Part shown: piece after piece, positions 7,676 to 16,243 of the stretch
Position numbering within the stretch: the first letter of the stretch is position 1
Layout of the letters: every line of letters begins with the position of its first letter
Assembly (NCBI RefSeq): GCF_004216575.1
Contig: NZ_SGWW01000003.1
Span: 372,001 to 436,000 of the forward strand
Reading direction: 5' to 3'
Source: Microcella putealis
GTDB taxonomy: Bacteria > Actinomycetota > Actinomycetes > Actinomycetales > Microbacteriaceae
DNA: 64,000 bases
Made by a program: the position numbers and the translations under genes
Notes under the pieces: model-generated
Seen by the model: the letters and a program-made list of their open reading frames with translations, nothing else
Databases searched by the model: none
Told to the model about the DNA's origin: nothing

Positions 7676-8119
7676 ATGACGCGTCCCCTCATCAACTGGC
7701 ACACCCGCACCACCAGCGACCGTACGCTCGGGCAACGCTCTGCCGATGTGCTGCGCAACGGCATGGGCAGCTGGCCCTTCGTGTTCGCGTTTCTCGCCTT
7801 CATGAGCGTGTGGGCGGCCGTGCAGTCGACGGAGATCCGCTGGGACCCGTACCCGTTCATCCTGCTGAACCTGTTCCTCAGCATGCTCGCCGGGCTGCAG
7901 GGCGCCATCCTTCTGATCGCCGCGAAGCGCCAAGACGCGATCTCGGCCTCACTCGCGCAACACGACTACGAGACGAACGTCGCGGCGGCGCGCGAGATCG
8001 AGCAGTTGCTCGACATCAACCGGCGCCAGCTCGAATTGCTCGAGCACCTCGTCGCCGAACGCGACGGCCGTGACCGGCGCGACGAACGCACCGACGGTGA
8101 CGGCGGCCCGACCGCCTAG
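7676..8119 (+). CDS. DUF1003 family membrane protein
   Basis: A 147-residue inner-membrane protein of the DUF1003 family, function unknown. Two transmembrane helices around residues 32-52 and 62-85 are joined by the family-typical WDPYPFILLNLFLS; the sequence LAGLQGAILLIAAKRQDA follows, then a charged helical tail. TAGCGT lies 13 nt before the ATG (leaderless). It shares a CTAG stop tetranucleotide tail-to-tail with the regulator gene on the other strand. Confidence 0.85.
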   Translation: MTRPLINWHTRTTSDRTLGQRSADVLRNGMGSWPFVFAFLAFMSVWAAVQSTEIRWDPYPFILLNLFLSMLAGLQGAILLIAAKRQDAISASLAQHDYETNVAAAREIEQLLDINRRQLELLEHLVAERDGRDRRDERTDGDGGPTA

Positions 8120-8808
8120 AACGTGTCGGGCGACGGCGTCGACGCGTAGCGAATCGTCACGTCGGCGTGCCGGTCGAAGCGGTACCCCGCGCCCCGCACG
8201 GTGCGCACGATCTCTTCGTACGCGCCGAGCTTCGCGCGCAGACGCCGCACGTGCACGTCGATGGTGCGCTCGTTCGGCACCTCGCCCTCGTGCTCGACGC
8301 CCTCAGCCCAGAGCGCCGAGATGAGCTCGTGTCGGTCGATCGTGCGGCCCTCGCGCAGCACCAGGTACTGCAGCAGTTCGAACTCTTTGTAGGTGAGCTG
8401 GGCGGTTTCACCGTCGAGCACGACGCGCTTGCGCGAGATGTCGACGATGACGCCCTCGTCGGTGGGCGTCTTCTCGGTCTCACCGCGGTAGCGCGACAGG
8501 GCAGCCGGGTCTTGCATGGCGAGGCGCACGACCTCGAGGTCGCGCCCGCCCGCACCGACGGGCGCGAGGGCGACGGCAGCGTGCGTCTCGGCCGCGGGGG
8601 CCAGCTCGCTGGTCACCTTCTTCAGCTCGGTGACGAGACGGCCGAGGTCGATGCCGGCGGCCGCGGCCTTCTTCTCGTCGAGGCCGACGTAGAGCACGAA
8701 GCCGCGGGGCTCGGTCTGCGGGGGTTGCGCGGCGAGACGGCGCTGCGGGTTGACCCCGGGCGCGGTCGCGGCAGGACCCGAGGTGGGGGGAGTGGGTACG
8801 AAACTCAT
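8116..8808 (-). CDS. Winged-helix regulator (OmpR/PhoB-type DNA-binding domain, no receiver)
   Basis: A 230-residue protein. Residues about 125-215 form a Trans_Reg_C winged helix (AQLTYKEFELLQYLVLREGR, ISALWAEG, ERTIDVHVRRLRAKLG, IRTVRGAGYRF-type end IVRTVRGAGYRFD). The N-terminal 100 residues lack the phospho-acceptor pattern of response regulators and contain GRLVTELKKVTSELAP instead. It is therefore an orphan DNA-binding protein whose input signal is unknown. It is transcribed alone, divergent from the sequence before upp. Confidence 0.88.
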   Translation of the reverse strand: MSFVPTPPTSGPAATAPGVNPQRRLAAQPPQTEPRGFVLYVGLDEKKAAAAGIDLGRLVTELKKVTSELAPAAETHAAVALAPVGAGGRDLEVVRLAMQDPAALSRYRGETEKTPTDEGVIVDISRKRVVLDGETAQLTYKEFELLQYLVLREGRTIDRHELISALWAEGVEHEGEVPNERTIDVHVRRLRAKLGAYEEIVRTVRGAGYRFDRHADVTIRYASTPSPDTF

Positions 8809-8834
8809 GGTCGAATGCGTCCTTGAAAATTGTG

Positions 8835-8963
8835 ATGGATGCGCGCCTCCACGAAGCGGGGCGCGCCGGATCTCATCAGGAGCACATTCGACAGCTGGGG
8901 CTGACCGCCGAGCGCATCATCATGCGCGCGCTCGTCCCGGCCGAAGCGGCAGAACGGGCGTGA
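8835..8963 (+). CDS. Possible 42-residue small protein
   Basis: An open frame of 42 codons divergent from the winged-helix regulator. Codon third positions are strongly G/C as in true genes here, and the product (ending LGLTAERIIMRALVPAEAAE) looks soluble and helical. No good ribosome-binding site is seen, and high-GC sequence gives many chance frames, so this is only a candidate. Confidence 0.25.
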   Translation: MDARLHEAGRAGSHQEHIRQLGLTAERIIMRALVPAEAAERA

Positions 8964-9060
8964 GCGGGCGCGGTCATAGCCCTGAGTATTTCGCTCGGGC
9001 GAGCAGAGCGTCAAGTTGCGTCGGTCACGCTCCGCAACCAATGCCGGGGCAGCGCGACCG

Positions 9061-9696
9061 TTATCCCGCAGTGCCGTACAGCCGGTCGCCCGCGTCGCCG
9101 AGGCCCGGCACGATGTAGCCGTGCTCGTTGAGCCGCTCGTCGAGCGCCCCGAGCACGAGCGTCACGTCGTGCCCCTCGACGGCCTTCTCGACCGCGGCGA
9201 CGCCCTCGGGGGCGCCGAGGATGCACACCGCCGTGACGTCTTGAGCGCCCCGCTCGAAGAGGTACTGAATCGCCGACAGCAGCGAGCCACCCGTGGCGAG
9301 CATGGGGTCGAGCACGAAGCACTGGCGGTTCGACAGGTCGTCGGGCAGGCGTTCGGCGTACACGCTCGGCTCGAGCGTCTCTTCGTTGCGCACCATGCCC
9401 AGGAAGCCGACCTCGGCGCTCGGCATCAGCGCCGTCATGCCCTCGAGCATGCCGAGACCCGCCCGCAGAATCGGCACGATGAGCGGCCGCGGCTCACTGA
9501 TAGCGAGGCCCACCGTCTCGGCGACGGGGGTCTGGATCGTGACCTCGTGCGTACGCACGTGCCGCGTCGCCTCGTAGGCGAGCAGGGTGACGAGCTCGCT
9601 TGTCAGGGCCCGGAAGGTCGGCGACGGGGTCGCCACGTCGCGGAGAACCGTGAGCTTGTGGGTGATCAGAGGGTGGTCCGCAACGTGCACTCGCAT
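9061..9696 (-). CDS. upp: Uracil phosphoribosyltransferase
   Basis: Pyrimidine salvage enzyme converting uracil and PRPP to UMP. Full length at 211 residues. Family signatures are present: [27 protein letters not shown], the PRPP loop [16 protein letters not shown] and the uracil-binding C-terminus [17 protein letters not shown] -10-like TAGATT lies 12 nt upstream of the ATG, so translation is probably leaderless. Divergent from tadA with only 25 bp between the two starts. Confidence 0.97.
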   Translation of the reverse strand: MRVHVADHPLITHKLTVLRDVATPSPTFRALTSELVTLLAYEATRHVRTHEVTIQTPVAETVGLAISEPRPLIVPILRAGLGMLEGMTALMPSAEVGFLGMVRNEETLEPSVYAERLPDDLSNRQCFVLDPMLATGGSLLSAIQYLFERGAQDVTAVCILGAPEGVAAVEKAVEGHDVTLVLGALDERLNEHGYIVPGLGDAGDRLYGTAG

Positions 9697-9721
9697 AGGC
9701 TCAATCTAACGGAGGTGGCCC

Positions 9722-10189
9722 ATGACCGCGGTGCCCGAGCCCGACCGGCTGGCGATGCGCGAGGCGCTCGCCGAGGCGCACGCGGCCCTGGCGACCGGTG
9801 ACGTTCCCGTCGGGGCCGTCGTGATCGACGCGAGTGGGCGCATCCAAGGTCGAGGGCGCAACGAGCGCGAGGCGACGAACGACCCGACCGCGCACGCCGA
9901 GGTGGTCGCCCTGCGCGAGGCGGCCACAGCGATCGGCGACTGGCAGCTGACCGGATGCACGCTCGTCGTCACGCTCGAACCGTGCGTTCTCTGCGCCGGC
10001 GCGATTCTCGCCGCGCGCGTTCCGCGCGTCGTCTTCGGCGCCTTCGACGACAAGGCGGGCGCCGCGGGAGGCGTCGTCGACCTGCTCCGCGAGCGCCGCT
10101 TGCCGTTCCGCGTCGACGAAGTCGTCGGCGGTGTCATGGCCGACGAGTCGGCAGCGTTGCTCAGAGAGTTCTTCGACGCGCGACGCTGA
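9722..10189 (+). CDS. tadA: tRNA-specific adenosine deaminase
   Basis: Zinc enzyme that converts A34 to inosine in tRNA-Arg(ACG). In 155 residues it has the cytidine-deaminase fold motifs HAEVVALREA (zinc His and catalytic Glu) and PCVLCAGAI (the two zinc Cys). A strong Shine-Dalgarno GGAGG precedes the ATG. Adjacent and divergent to upp, an arrangement common in this group of actinobacteria. The C-terminus is slightly longer than the E. coli core but normal for Gram-positives. Confidence 0.95.
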   Translation: MTAVPEPDRLAMREALAEAHAALATGDVPVGAVVIDASGRIQGRGRNEREATNDPTAHAEVVALREAATAIGDWQLTGCTLVVTLEPCVLCAGAILAARVPRVVFGAFDDKAGAAGGVVDLLRERRLPFRVDEVVGGVMADESAALLREFFDARR

Positions 10190-10216
10190 CCCGAAAGCCG
10201 GCGCCGCGCATCCTCA

Positions 10217-10576
10217 TCACCAGAAGACGGCGAGCACCACGTTGACGAGCGCGAGGCCGCCCGCGGCGTGGAAGAACGGCTTGATCGAGCGGTCGTTGGT
10301 GCCCTTGCGCGCGCGCAGCCAGCCGAGCAGGGCGGCCACGAAGACGACGGCCGCGATCACGAGCTTGACGATGATCTTCGCGTAGTCGAAGTCACGGTCG
10401 AGGCCCTCGCCGACGCCGGTCATCAGGATTCCGGTGACCAGCTGAACGATGGCGCCGCCGAAGACGGCGGCGATGGCGAAGTCGGAGTTCTTGCGCATCT
10501 GCACGAGGAACGGGCCGACGATCGCGGCGAGGCCGATGAAGTGGCCGACGAGGAGGAACTGGTAGAGGAATTCCAT
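10217..10576 (-). CDS. Small four-helix membrane protein, unknown function
   Basis: A 119-residue integral membrane protein with about four hydrophobic segments (residues 5-25, 37-57, 66-88 and 100-118). Charged loop RDFDYAKI between helices 2 and 3. I do not recognise a family with certainty; similar small proteins are annotated only as hypothetical membrane proteins. TAGGCT lies 12 nt before the ATG, fitting a leaderless message. The next gene upstream on this strand (10623-10979) is only 46 bp away. Confidence 0.7.
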   Translation of the reverse strand: MEFLYQFLLVGHFIGLAAIVGPFLVQMRKNSDFAIAAVFGGAIVQLVTGILMTGVGEGLDRDFDYAKIIVKLVIAAVVFVAALLGWLRARKGTNDRSIKPFFHAAGGLALVNVVLAVFW

Positions 10577-10622
10577 GTCGCAAGCCTAGCGTGCAGCGTT
10601 CACGAAGCGGGGGGATTCCGCG

Positions 10623-10979
10623 CTAGTCGGCGCCGCGGATGATGATCGTGTCGGTCGGGGGGTCGACGTCGGTGCGCGGGCCCGCCACTTCGGGTTCGAC
10701 CACGATGCCCCGCACATCGGGCAACGCGGCGCGAATGCCCGCCTTCACCTCGGTCAGCACGGCAACAACGTCTTTCACGGGCGTGAGCCGACCGAAGCCG
10801 AGCGTGGCCGTGACGAGCTGGCCACCCTTGTCGAGCCGGTGCACCACCACCTCGCCAACGGTCTGCACCCCCGGCGTGCCAATCAGCACCTCGCGAATGG
10901 CCATCGCCTGGCCGGGGTCGACGGGGCTCGCTGCCGAGCCCGCGGTCGACGTGGTCTCGCGGTCGTCGTGGTCGGTCAT
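10623..10979 (-). CDS. Small protein resembling a cation-efflux dimerisation domain
   Basis: A 118-residue soluble protein. After a disordered N-terminus (residues 1-22) the rest has the alternating pattern IREVLIGTPGVQTVGEVVVH and KAGIRAALPDVRGIVVEPE, reminiscent of the cytoplasmic ferredoxin-like dimerisation domain of cation diffusion facilitators, but with no membrane part and no clear metal ligands. Preceded by GGAGGATG as ribosome-binding site. Function unknown; the domain resemblance is tentative. Confidence 0.62.
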   Translation of the reverse strand: MTDHDDRETTSTAGSAASPVDPGQAMAIREVLIGTPGVQTVGEVVVHRLDKGGQLVTATLGFGRLTPVKDVVAVLTEVKAGIRAALPDVRGIVVEPEVAGPRTDVDPPTDTIIIRGAD

Positions 10980-11022
10980 TCCGCATCCTCCCGTTCGAGT
11001 GCCCCCAACCTACACTCGTGGC

Positions 11023-11862
11023 ATGAGCGAGCGAGCACCCCTTCCCCCGATCGCGATCATCGGCACCGGCTCGATGGGGGGTGCCATCTTGAGCGGATTG
11101 CGGCGGCCCGTCGAGGGCGCAGACCCCGTGCCGGTTCGGGTCACCACCCGTTCCGAGGCATCGGCTGCGGCGCTGCGCGCCGAGGGGGTGGATGCGCGGG
11201 CGATCGAGCACGACAGCTCCGCAAACGCGTGGGCCGTTGAGGGGGCCGGCGTCGTCGTGCTCGGCGTCAAGCCCGCGCAGATCGTCGACGTGCTTGCCGA
11301 ACTCGCGCCGTCTCTCGACGCCGACGCGCTCGTCATCAGCGTCGCCGCGGGCATCACGACCGCCACGATGGAGGCCGCCGCACCGAACCCGGTCGTGCGC
11401 GCGATGCCGAACACGCCGTCGCTCGTCGGTCGCGGCGTCACGGGGGTGAGCGCGGGATCTCGGGCGACGGCCGCCCACCTGACACTCGCCGACGACCTCT
11501 TCCGACTGGTCGGCACCGTCGTCGAGTTGCCCGAGTCGCAGATCGACGCCCTGTCGACCATCTCAGGCTCGGGCCCCGCCTACGTCTTTCTGCTGATCGA
11601 AGAGTTCACGAAGGCCGCGCAGGCGATGGGCTTCGACGAGGACGTCGCTCGACTCATGGCCGAGCAGACCTTCATCGGCGCCACGCGTCTGCTCGAGGCG
11701 TCGGGCGACGACCCCGAAGAACTGCGTCGCCAGGTCACGAGCCCCAAGGGCACGACCGAGCGCGCGGTCGCCGTGTTGCAGGGTGCCGAGCTCGATCGGC
11801 TGTTCGCGCGGGCGGCTGAGGCCGCGCTCGCGCGAGCCCGCGAGCTGGCCGCCGGCAGCTAG
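11023..11862 (+). CDS. proC: Pyrroline-5-carboxylate reductase
   Basis: Last step of proline synthesis, reducing pyrroline-5-carboxylate with NAD(P)H. The 279-residue protein has the Rossmann motif IGTGSMGGAI at residues 11-20, the VVLGVKPAQ segment, VRAMPNTPSLVGRG, and the C-terminal catalytic-domain signature LSTISGSGPAYVFLLIEEF with QVTSPKGTTERAV. The ATG at 11023 follows a -10-like TACACT by 12 nt (leaderless). Its stop shares CTAG with the convergent trkA stop. Confidence 0.96.
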   Translation: MSERAPLPPIAIIGTGSMGGAILSGLRRPVEGADPVPVRVTTRSEASAAALRAEGVDARAIEHDSSANAWAVEGAGVVVLGVKPAQIVDVLAELAPSLDADALVISVAAGITTATMEAAAPNPVVRAMPNTPSLVGRGVTGVSAGSRATAAHLTLADDLFRLVGTVVELPESQIDALSTISGSGPAYVFLLIEEFTKAAQAMGFDEDVARLMAEQTFIGATRLLEASGDDPEELRRQVTSPKGTTERAVAVLQGAELDRLFARAAEAALARARELAAGS

Positions 11863-12530
11863 TCGTCGAGCGACGCGAAGCGGTCGATATCGCGCTCGGT
11901 GCCCGAGCAGATGATGAGGTCGTGGTTCGAGACCACCGTCTGCTCAGTCGCGTAGGTGAAGGGCTTGCCGGGGCTCTTCACGCCGACCACCGTGATGTTG
12001 TACTTCGTGCGCACCTGCGACTCGGTGAGCGACAGCCCGCGAATCGCCTTCGGCGGGTACATCTTCACGAGCACAAAGTCGTCGTCGAACTCGATGAAGT
12101 CGATCATGCGGCCAGAGAGCAAGTGGGCGACGCGTTCGCCGGCCTCACGCTCGGGGTAGATGACGTGGTTGGCGCCAATGCGGGCGAGAATCTTGCCGTG
12201 CGACTGGCTAATCGCCTTCGCCCAGATCTGCGGCACCTTCAGATCGACGAGGTTCGCCGTGATGAGCACGCTCGACTCGATCGACGACCCGGTCGCGACG
12301 ACGGCGATCGAGAAGTCCTGCGCGCCGATCTGCTGAAGCGCGTCAATCGAGCGGGCGTCGGCCTGCACAGTGTGGGTGATGCGGTCAGCCCACTTCTGCA
12401 CGAGCACGGGGTCTTCGTCGACACCGAGCACCTCGCGGCCCTGCCGCTGGAGCTGGCCGGCCGTGGCTGCTCCAAAGCGCCCCAGGCCGATCACGATGAC
12501 GGGGGCGTCGTGCCGAATGCGTTCAACCAA
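11859..12530 (-). CDS. trkA: Potassium uptake regulatory subunit, TrkA/KtrA (RCK) family
   Basis: Cytoplasmic gating subunit of a TrkH/KtrB-type potassium transporter, 223 residues. RCK_N domain with nucleotide-binding VIGLGRFGAATAGQL at residues 12-26 and VLGVDEDPVLV-like acidic strand end, followed by an RCK_C domain from about residue 140 (FVLVKMYPPKAIRGLSL). The start overlaps the 3' end of the transporter gene by 8 nt, so the two are translated as a pair. Confidence 0.93.
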   Translation of the reverse strand: MVERIRHDAPVIVIGLGRFGAATAGQLQRQGREVLGVDEDPVLVQKWADRITHTVQADARSIDALQQIGAQDFSIAVVATGSSIESSVLITANLVDLKVPQIWAKAISQSHGKILARIGANHVIYPEREAGERVAHLLSGRMIDFIEFDDDFVLVKMYPPKAIRGLSLTESQVRTKYNITVVGVKSPGKPFTYATEQTVVSNHDLIICSGTERDIDRFASLDD

Positions 12531-13971
12531 CGATGGGCCTCTCTTCTGCTCTGCGGAACAGCTGGCGTCGCTGACTCGCGGCGAGCGCGGCGGCGAGCGT
12601 CACTGTACCAACGCGGCCAGCCCACATGGTTGCCGCGAGCGTGTACTTCGCGGCGTCGGGCAGCTCGTTACTCGTGAGCCCCGTCGATAGTCCGCAGGTC
12701 GCAAATGCGCTGATCACGTCGAACAGCACGTAGTCGAGCGGTGCCTTCGTGATGTGCAGCACGATGATCGACGAGGTGGCCACGATCGTCGCGCCCCAGA
12801 GCACGATCGACACGGATACGCGCAGCACGTCGACCGGAATCCGCCGATCGAAGGCCTCCATGTCTTTCACGCCACGGGCTTCCGCGAAGGCGGCCAAGAA
12901 CAGCACCGCGAGCGTGGTGACCTTGATGCCGCCCGCGGTTGACGCCGAGCCGCCACCAACGAACATCAGCATGTCCATGCCCAGCAGGGTCGAGCCGTTC
13001 ATGGCGCCCACGTCGATCGGGCTGAACCCGCCCGACCGCGTCATGACCGAGAGGAAGAAGGCGTTCAGTGGCCGATCAACGGTCGCCTGTCCGCCTATGG
13101 TGCTGCCGTTATTCCACTCAAGCGCGAGGATCAGCAGCGTGCCGAGCACGATCAACACCAGCGTGGTGAAGAGCGTCAGCTTGGCGTGCACGCCCAGCCG
13201 CGCCCGGAACCGCGCGAGGCGGAACAGCGCAAAGATGACCGGAAAACCGACCGAGCCGAGGAAGACACCGACAGCGATCGTCAGCAGCATCCATGGGTCG
13301 GAGACAAACTGCTCCATCCCGTCCGTCAGCGGCACGAATCCGGTGTTGGTGAACGCGGACGCCGCGAGGTAGAAGCCCTGCCAAACGGAATCCCAGAGAG
13401 AGAAGCCCGCGGTCAGCAGCCGCGGAAAAATCGAGGCGAAGAGTGCGAGCTCGATGACGAGGGTGCTGAGCGCGACGGTGCCGAGCAGCCCACCGATCTC
13501 GCCAATGCGAATGGCCTGCGAGTCGTTGCCCGCACCCGAGGTGACCCGCGACTGGCTCGCATCGTTGACGGCCATGAGCTTCGCCCGCAGGCCGAGCCGA
13601 CGCGACACGATGAGCCCCATCACGCTGGCGAGAGTCAAGACGCCTACGCCGCCGACCTGGAAGGCGAGCAGCACGACACCGTGCCCGAACGCCGACCAGT
13701 GGGTCGACATGTCGAGGGTGACCAGCCCGGTGACGCAAATGGCCGAGACGGCCGTGAACAGCGCATCCGCAATGGGCGTTGGTTCGCCGCTCGCGCTCGA
13801 AATCGGCAGAGCGAGAAGGGAGGTGAAGATCAGGATCAGCGCCGTAAAGATGACAATCGCGAATCGGGCGGGCGACGACACGAGGTGGCGATCGATAAAT
13901 GCCTGGATGCGCGCGGTCGTCGACTGGGGAGCCGCGCGCCCCAGCGCGCCCACCCGTCGGCGTTCGGCCAT
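12523..13971 (-). CDS. trkH: TrkH/KtrB-family potassium transporter
   Basis: Membrane pore subunit of the potassium uptake system, 482 residues. The four pore-loop repeats are visible as SAICVTGLVTLD, ASAFTNTGFVPL, MTRSGGFSPIDV and SAFATCGLSTGL, each with the filter glycine. The conserved intramembrane region GGGSASTAGGIKVTTL is present. N-terminal about 30 residues are basic and cytoplasmic. A GAGG Shine-Dalgarno precedes the ATG. First gene of a two-gene unit with trkA. Confidence 0.94.
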   Translation of the reverse strand: MAERRRVGALGRAAPQSTTARIQAFIDRHLVSSPARFAIVIFTALILIFTSLLALPISSASGEPTPIADALFTAVSAICVTGLVTLDMSTHWSAFGHGVVLLAFQVGGVGVLTLASVMGLIVSRRLGLRAKLMAVNDASQSRVTSGAGNDSQAIRIGEIGGLLGTVALSTLVIELALFASIFPRLLTAGFSLWDSVWQGFYLAASAFTNTGFVPLTDGMEQFVSDPWMLLTIAVGVFLGSVGFPVIFALFRLARFRARLGVHAKLTLFTTLVLIVLGTLLILALEWNNGSTIGGQATVDRPLNAFFLSVMTRSGGFSPIDVGAMNGSTLLGMDMLMFVGGGSASTAGGIKVTTLAVLFLAAFAEARGVKDMEAFDRRIPVDVLRVSVSIVLWGATIVATSSIIVLHITKAPLDYVLFDVISAFATCGLSTGLTSNELPDAAKYTLAATMWAGRVGTVTLAAALAASQRRQLFRRAEERPIVG

Positions 13972-14041
13972 TCTGTGCCTCCTCGGCCCCTGTGGCCGGT
14001 CGCCATGGTACTCCCGGCCTCGGCTGAACTAGCCTGGGGAC

Positions 14042-14545
14042 ATGGCCGACATCTTTAGCGTGATCGCCGACGCGACGCGCCGCGAGCTGCTTCAGCACCT
14101 CCTCGATGCGACCCTGTCGCCCGATAACAAGGAAGGCGAGCTGGCGGTCAGTGAATTGGTCGACCGCATGGACGCGACGCAGCCGACGGTGTCCAAGCAC
14201 TTGAAGGTGCTGCGCGATATCGGTCTCGTGCAGGTGCGTGAAGAAGGTCAGCACCGCTACTACCGTCTCGACCCGACCCCGCTCGAAGACGTCGAAGACT
14301 GGATGATCCCGTTCCTCTCCGTCGAGTTCGACGAGGAGGCCGGTGCCGGGGGTGCCGCCTACGCTGCGTGGGCGGGTGCCGATCTCACGGGCGCCGCCAG
14401 CAGTCTCGGCCGCGCTGCTGCCGAGGCGTCACACCAGGCCCGCAGTGTTATCCACGACGCGCAAGAGCGCCTGACCGCGGTCGGCGACAAGCTGCACGAC
14501 GCGCAAGAAAAGGTTTCGGGCAAGCTGCCCTGGCGTCGCGACTGA
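14042..14545 (+). CDS. ArsR-family winged-helix regulator with C-terminal helical extension
   Basis: A 167-residue regulator. Residues 1-90 form the ArsR winged helix (FSVIADATRRELLQHLL, ELVDRMDATQPTVSKHLKVL, VREEGQHRYYRLD). No cluster of Cys/His metal ligands is seen, so metal sensing is unlikely. The remaining 75 residues are Ala-rich amphipathic helix (GRAAAEASHQARSVIHDAQ), an extension typical of a conserved actinobacterial subgroup. TAGCCT lies 12 nt before the ATG. Divergent from trkH, upstream of the BldC-like gene. Confidence 0.88.
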   Translation: MADIFSVIADATRRELLQHLLDATLSPDNKEGELAVSELVDRMDATQPTVSKHLKVLRDIGLVQVREEGQHRYYRLDPTPLEDVEDWMIPFLSVEFDEEAGAGGAAYAAWAGADLTGAASSLGRAAAEASHQARSVIHDAQERLTAVGDKLHDAQEKVSGKLPWRRD

Positions 14546-14555
14546 GCACGCCCTG

Positions 14556-14570
14556 ACCCCCCTTCGGGGT
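14556..14570 (+). terminator. Short hairpin after the ArsR gene
   Basis: A 5-bp stem ACCCC/GGGGT with loop CCTTC, followed by GTCTTTA, 10 nt after the ArsR-family stop codon. Weak but positioned like a terminator. Confidence 0.4.
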
Positions 14571-14654
14571 GTCTTTACTTCCGTCACACCAGCCCCTAGC
14601 GTTATCACGATGCACGCCTACGGGGCGGTGCCCCGCACGATGAACGGACGACCC

Positions 14655-14849
14655 ATGGCCCGCGATCTCTCCGAGGTTCGCTTCCTCACGGTGGCCGAGG
14701 TCGCCGAGATGATGCGCGTGTCGACCATGACGGTCTACCGCATGGTGCACGCCGGCGATCTGCCCGCCATCCGTTTCGGGCGCTCGTTCCGCATCCCTGA
14801 ATCGGCCGTCGCCGAGGCGATCACGCCGGGCCTCAGCGACGTCGGCTGA
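14655..14849 (+). CDS. BldC-like excisionase-family DNA-binding protein
   Basis: A small MerR/excisionase-type helix-turn-helix protein of 64 residues: LTVAEVAEMMRVSTMTVYRM, then VHAGDLPAIRFGRSFRIPES. This is the actinobacterial BldC-like family that binds DNA as head-to-tail filaments. I place the start at 14655 (MARDLSEVRFL), where family similarity begins. An upstream ATG at 14610 is 13 nt after TAGCGT and could be a leaderless start giving 79 residues. Followed closely by the bS22 gene, its usual neighbour in this group. Confidence 0.85.
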   Translation: MARDLSEVRFLTVAEVAEMMRVSTMTVYRMVHAGDLPAIRFGRSFRIPESAVAEAITPGLSDVG

Positions 14850-14965
14850 CGGCCGCAAAAACTCGCCGTCTGCGGCGCGCCGTCGCCCTGCGATAGACTC
14901 TCCCGGTTATCGACGCGGTCTGAACGGACCGTGAGTCCGTTCGTCCGCACGACCAGAGGATTTTT

Positions 14966-15064
14966 ATGGGTTCTGTCATCAAGAAGCGCCGCAAGCGGAT
15001 GGCTAAGAAGAAGCACCGCAAGCTGCTGCGCAAGACGCGTCACCAGCGTCGCAACAAGAAGTAG
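14966..15064 (+). CDS. 30S ribosomal protein bS22 (AURKAIP1/COX24 family)
   Basis: A 32-residue highly basic protein ([19 protein letters not shown]...) matching the bS22-type small-subunit protein of actinobacteria, which shares the AURKAIP1/COX24 domain. Shine-Dalgarno AGAGGA precedes the ATG. Below the usual size cutoff for gene callers. It follows the BldC-like gene, and an 11-bp hairpin follows it at 15083-15108. Confidence 0.92.
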   Translation: MGSVIKKRRKRMAKKKHRKLLRKTRHQRRNKK

Positions 15065-15082
15065 GGCATCCGCCCGACAGCC

Positions 15083-15108
15083 AGCGCCTCGCCTTTGGGC
15101 GGGGCGCT
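15083..15108 (+). terminator. Hairpin terminator after the bS22 gene
   Basis: An 11-bp stem with one G-T pair (15083-15093 with 15098-15108) and a TTTG loop lies 19 nt after the bS22 stop. There is no long T-run, as is common for actinobacterial terminators. Confidence 0.7.
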
Positions 15109-15157
15109 TCGGCGTTAACCCATTCGTCAGGCGCGAGGTGCTCGCTTAGCGGGCGCC

Positions 15158-15952
15158 TTATGCGACCGCGCGCGCTTCGCGACGCACGCGACGACGCTGC
15201 GCACGGATGCTCGCCGCACCCGCCGTAATCATCGGCCAGTTCCGCGCGTTCGCGTACCGCTTGAGCGCCGCGTCGGGGTTCACGACGACGCGGTTTCCCG
15301 CCAACTCGAGCAGCGGGATGTCGTTGCGCGAGTCGGAATATGCCCAGCAGTCGTCGAGGTGGGCGTGTTTTTCGAGTGCCAGCTCTTTCGCCGCGAGCGC
15401 CTTCTCGGCGCCGTGCATGACGTGGCCAAGCAGCTCACCCGTGAAGACCCCGTCGACGTCCCGGATGCGCGTGCCGATTGCGCCGGTGAGCCCGAGGCGC
15501 TCGGCGATCACTCGCGCGCAGGCCTCCGGCGTCGCCGTGATCAGCCACACCTCGTGACCCTTGTCGAGGTGGTCGCGGGCGAGCCCCACCGTCTCCGGCA
15601 GTAGCAGCTTCTGAATGCGCGTCTCGTAGGTCTCGATCGCCAGCGACTCGAGCTCGGCGATGGTGTGCCCGGCGATCAGCTCGAGCCCACGGTCGCGCGC
15701 GGCCAACTGGTGCGCGTGGTTCTCGCCGACGGCGATGAAGCGCAGCTGCTTCCAGGTGAAGCGCACCAGGTCGCCGAAGGTGACGTAGCCGCGCTTCCAG
15801 GCGGCCCAGCCGAGGTGGTAGACGCTCGCGCCCCGCATCAGGGTGTTGTCGACGTCGAAGAAGGCGATGATCGGCGTCTCGCTCGGTGGCTGCGCGGCAC
15901 CGTCGCGCGGCGGAGTGCCGGGCGGCGTCGCGTCGTCGTCGAGGGCGGCCAT
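15158..15952 (-). CDS. HAD-superfamily (SerB-like, HAD-IB) phosphatase
   Basis: A 264-residue hydrolase of the HAD-IB branch, acting on small phosphorylated metabolites such as phosphoserine or phosphoglycolate; the substrate is not known. Motif I is FFDVDNTLMRG, motif II ITATP, and motif IV-type YSDSRNDIPLLE. The helical cap between motifs I and II is of SerB type. The last 12 residues are Arg-rich. The ATG at 15952 is chosen because the frame upstream loses family-like sequence; an ATG at 15958 is equally possible. Divergent from the glutaredoxin-like gene. Confidence 0.88.
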   Translation of the reverse strand: MAALDDDATPPGTPPRDGAAQPPSETPIIAFFDVDNTLMRGASVYHLGWAAWKRGYVTFGDLVRFTWKQLRFIAVGENHAHQLAARDRGLELIAGHTIAELESLAIETYETRIQKLLLPETVGLARDHLDKGHEVWLITATPEACARVIAERLGLTGAIGTRIRDVDGVFTGELLGHVMHGAEKALAAKELALEKHAHLDDCWAYSDSRNDIPLLELAGNRVVVNPDAALKRYANARNWPMITAGAASIRAQRRRVRREARAVA

Positions 15953-15988
15953 CAGCATCCAGTCTAGGCACGGGCGTAGGCTGGCCCC

Positions 15989-16243
15989 GTGTCGCGCATC
16001 GAGGTTCTCTTGTTGACGAAGCCGGGGTGTCACCTGTGTGACGACGCCCGCCCGATCGTCGAGCGGGTCGTCGCTGAGGTGCCTGCGGCCGAGCTGGTTG
16101 AGCGCGACATTACGAGCGACGCGGCACTGAATGAGAAGCACTGGGATGAGATTCCGGTGGTCATGATCGACGGCGCCGTGCACACCATCTGGCGCGTTGA
16201 CGAAACGCGGTTGCGCACCGCGCTGAAGGAGAAGACAGCATGA
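15989..16243 (+). CDS. Glutaredoxin-like thioredoxin-fold protein (DUF836 type)
   Basis: An 84-residue thioredoxin-fold protein with the redox motif CHLC in TKPGCHLCDDARP, cis-proline region EIPVVMIDG and a compact end. It probably reduces or exchanges disulfides. GTG start 12 nt after TAGGCT (leaderless). The stop overlaps the start of the Dabb-family gene by 4 nt, so they form an operon. Confidence 0.88.
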   Translation: MSRIEVLLLTKPGCHLCDDARPIVERVVAEVPAAELVERDITSDAALNEKHWDEIPVVMIDGAVHTIWRVDETRLRTALKEKTA

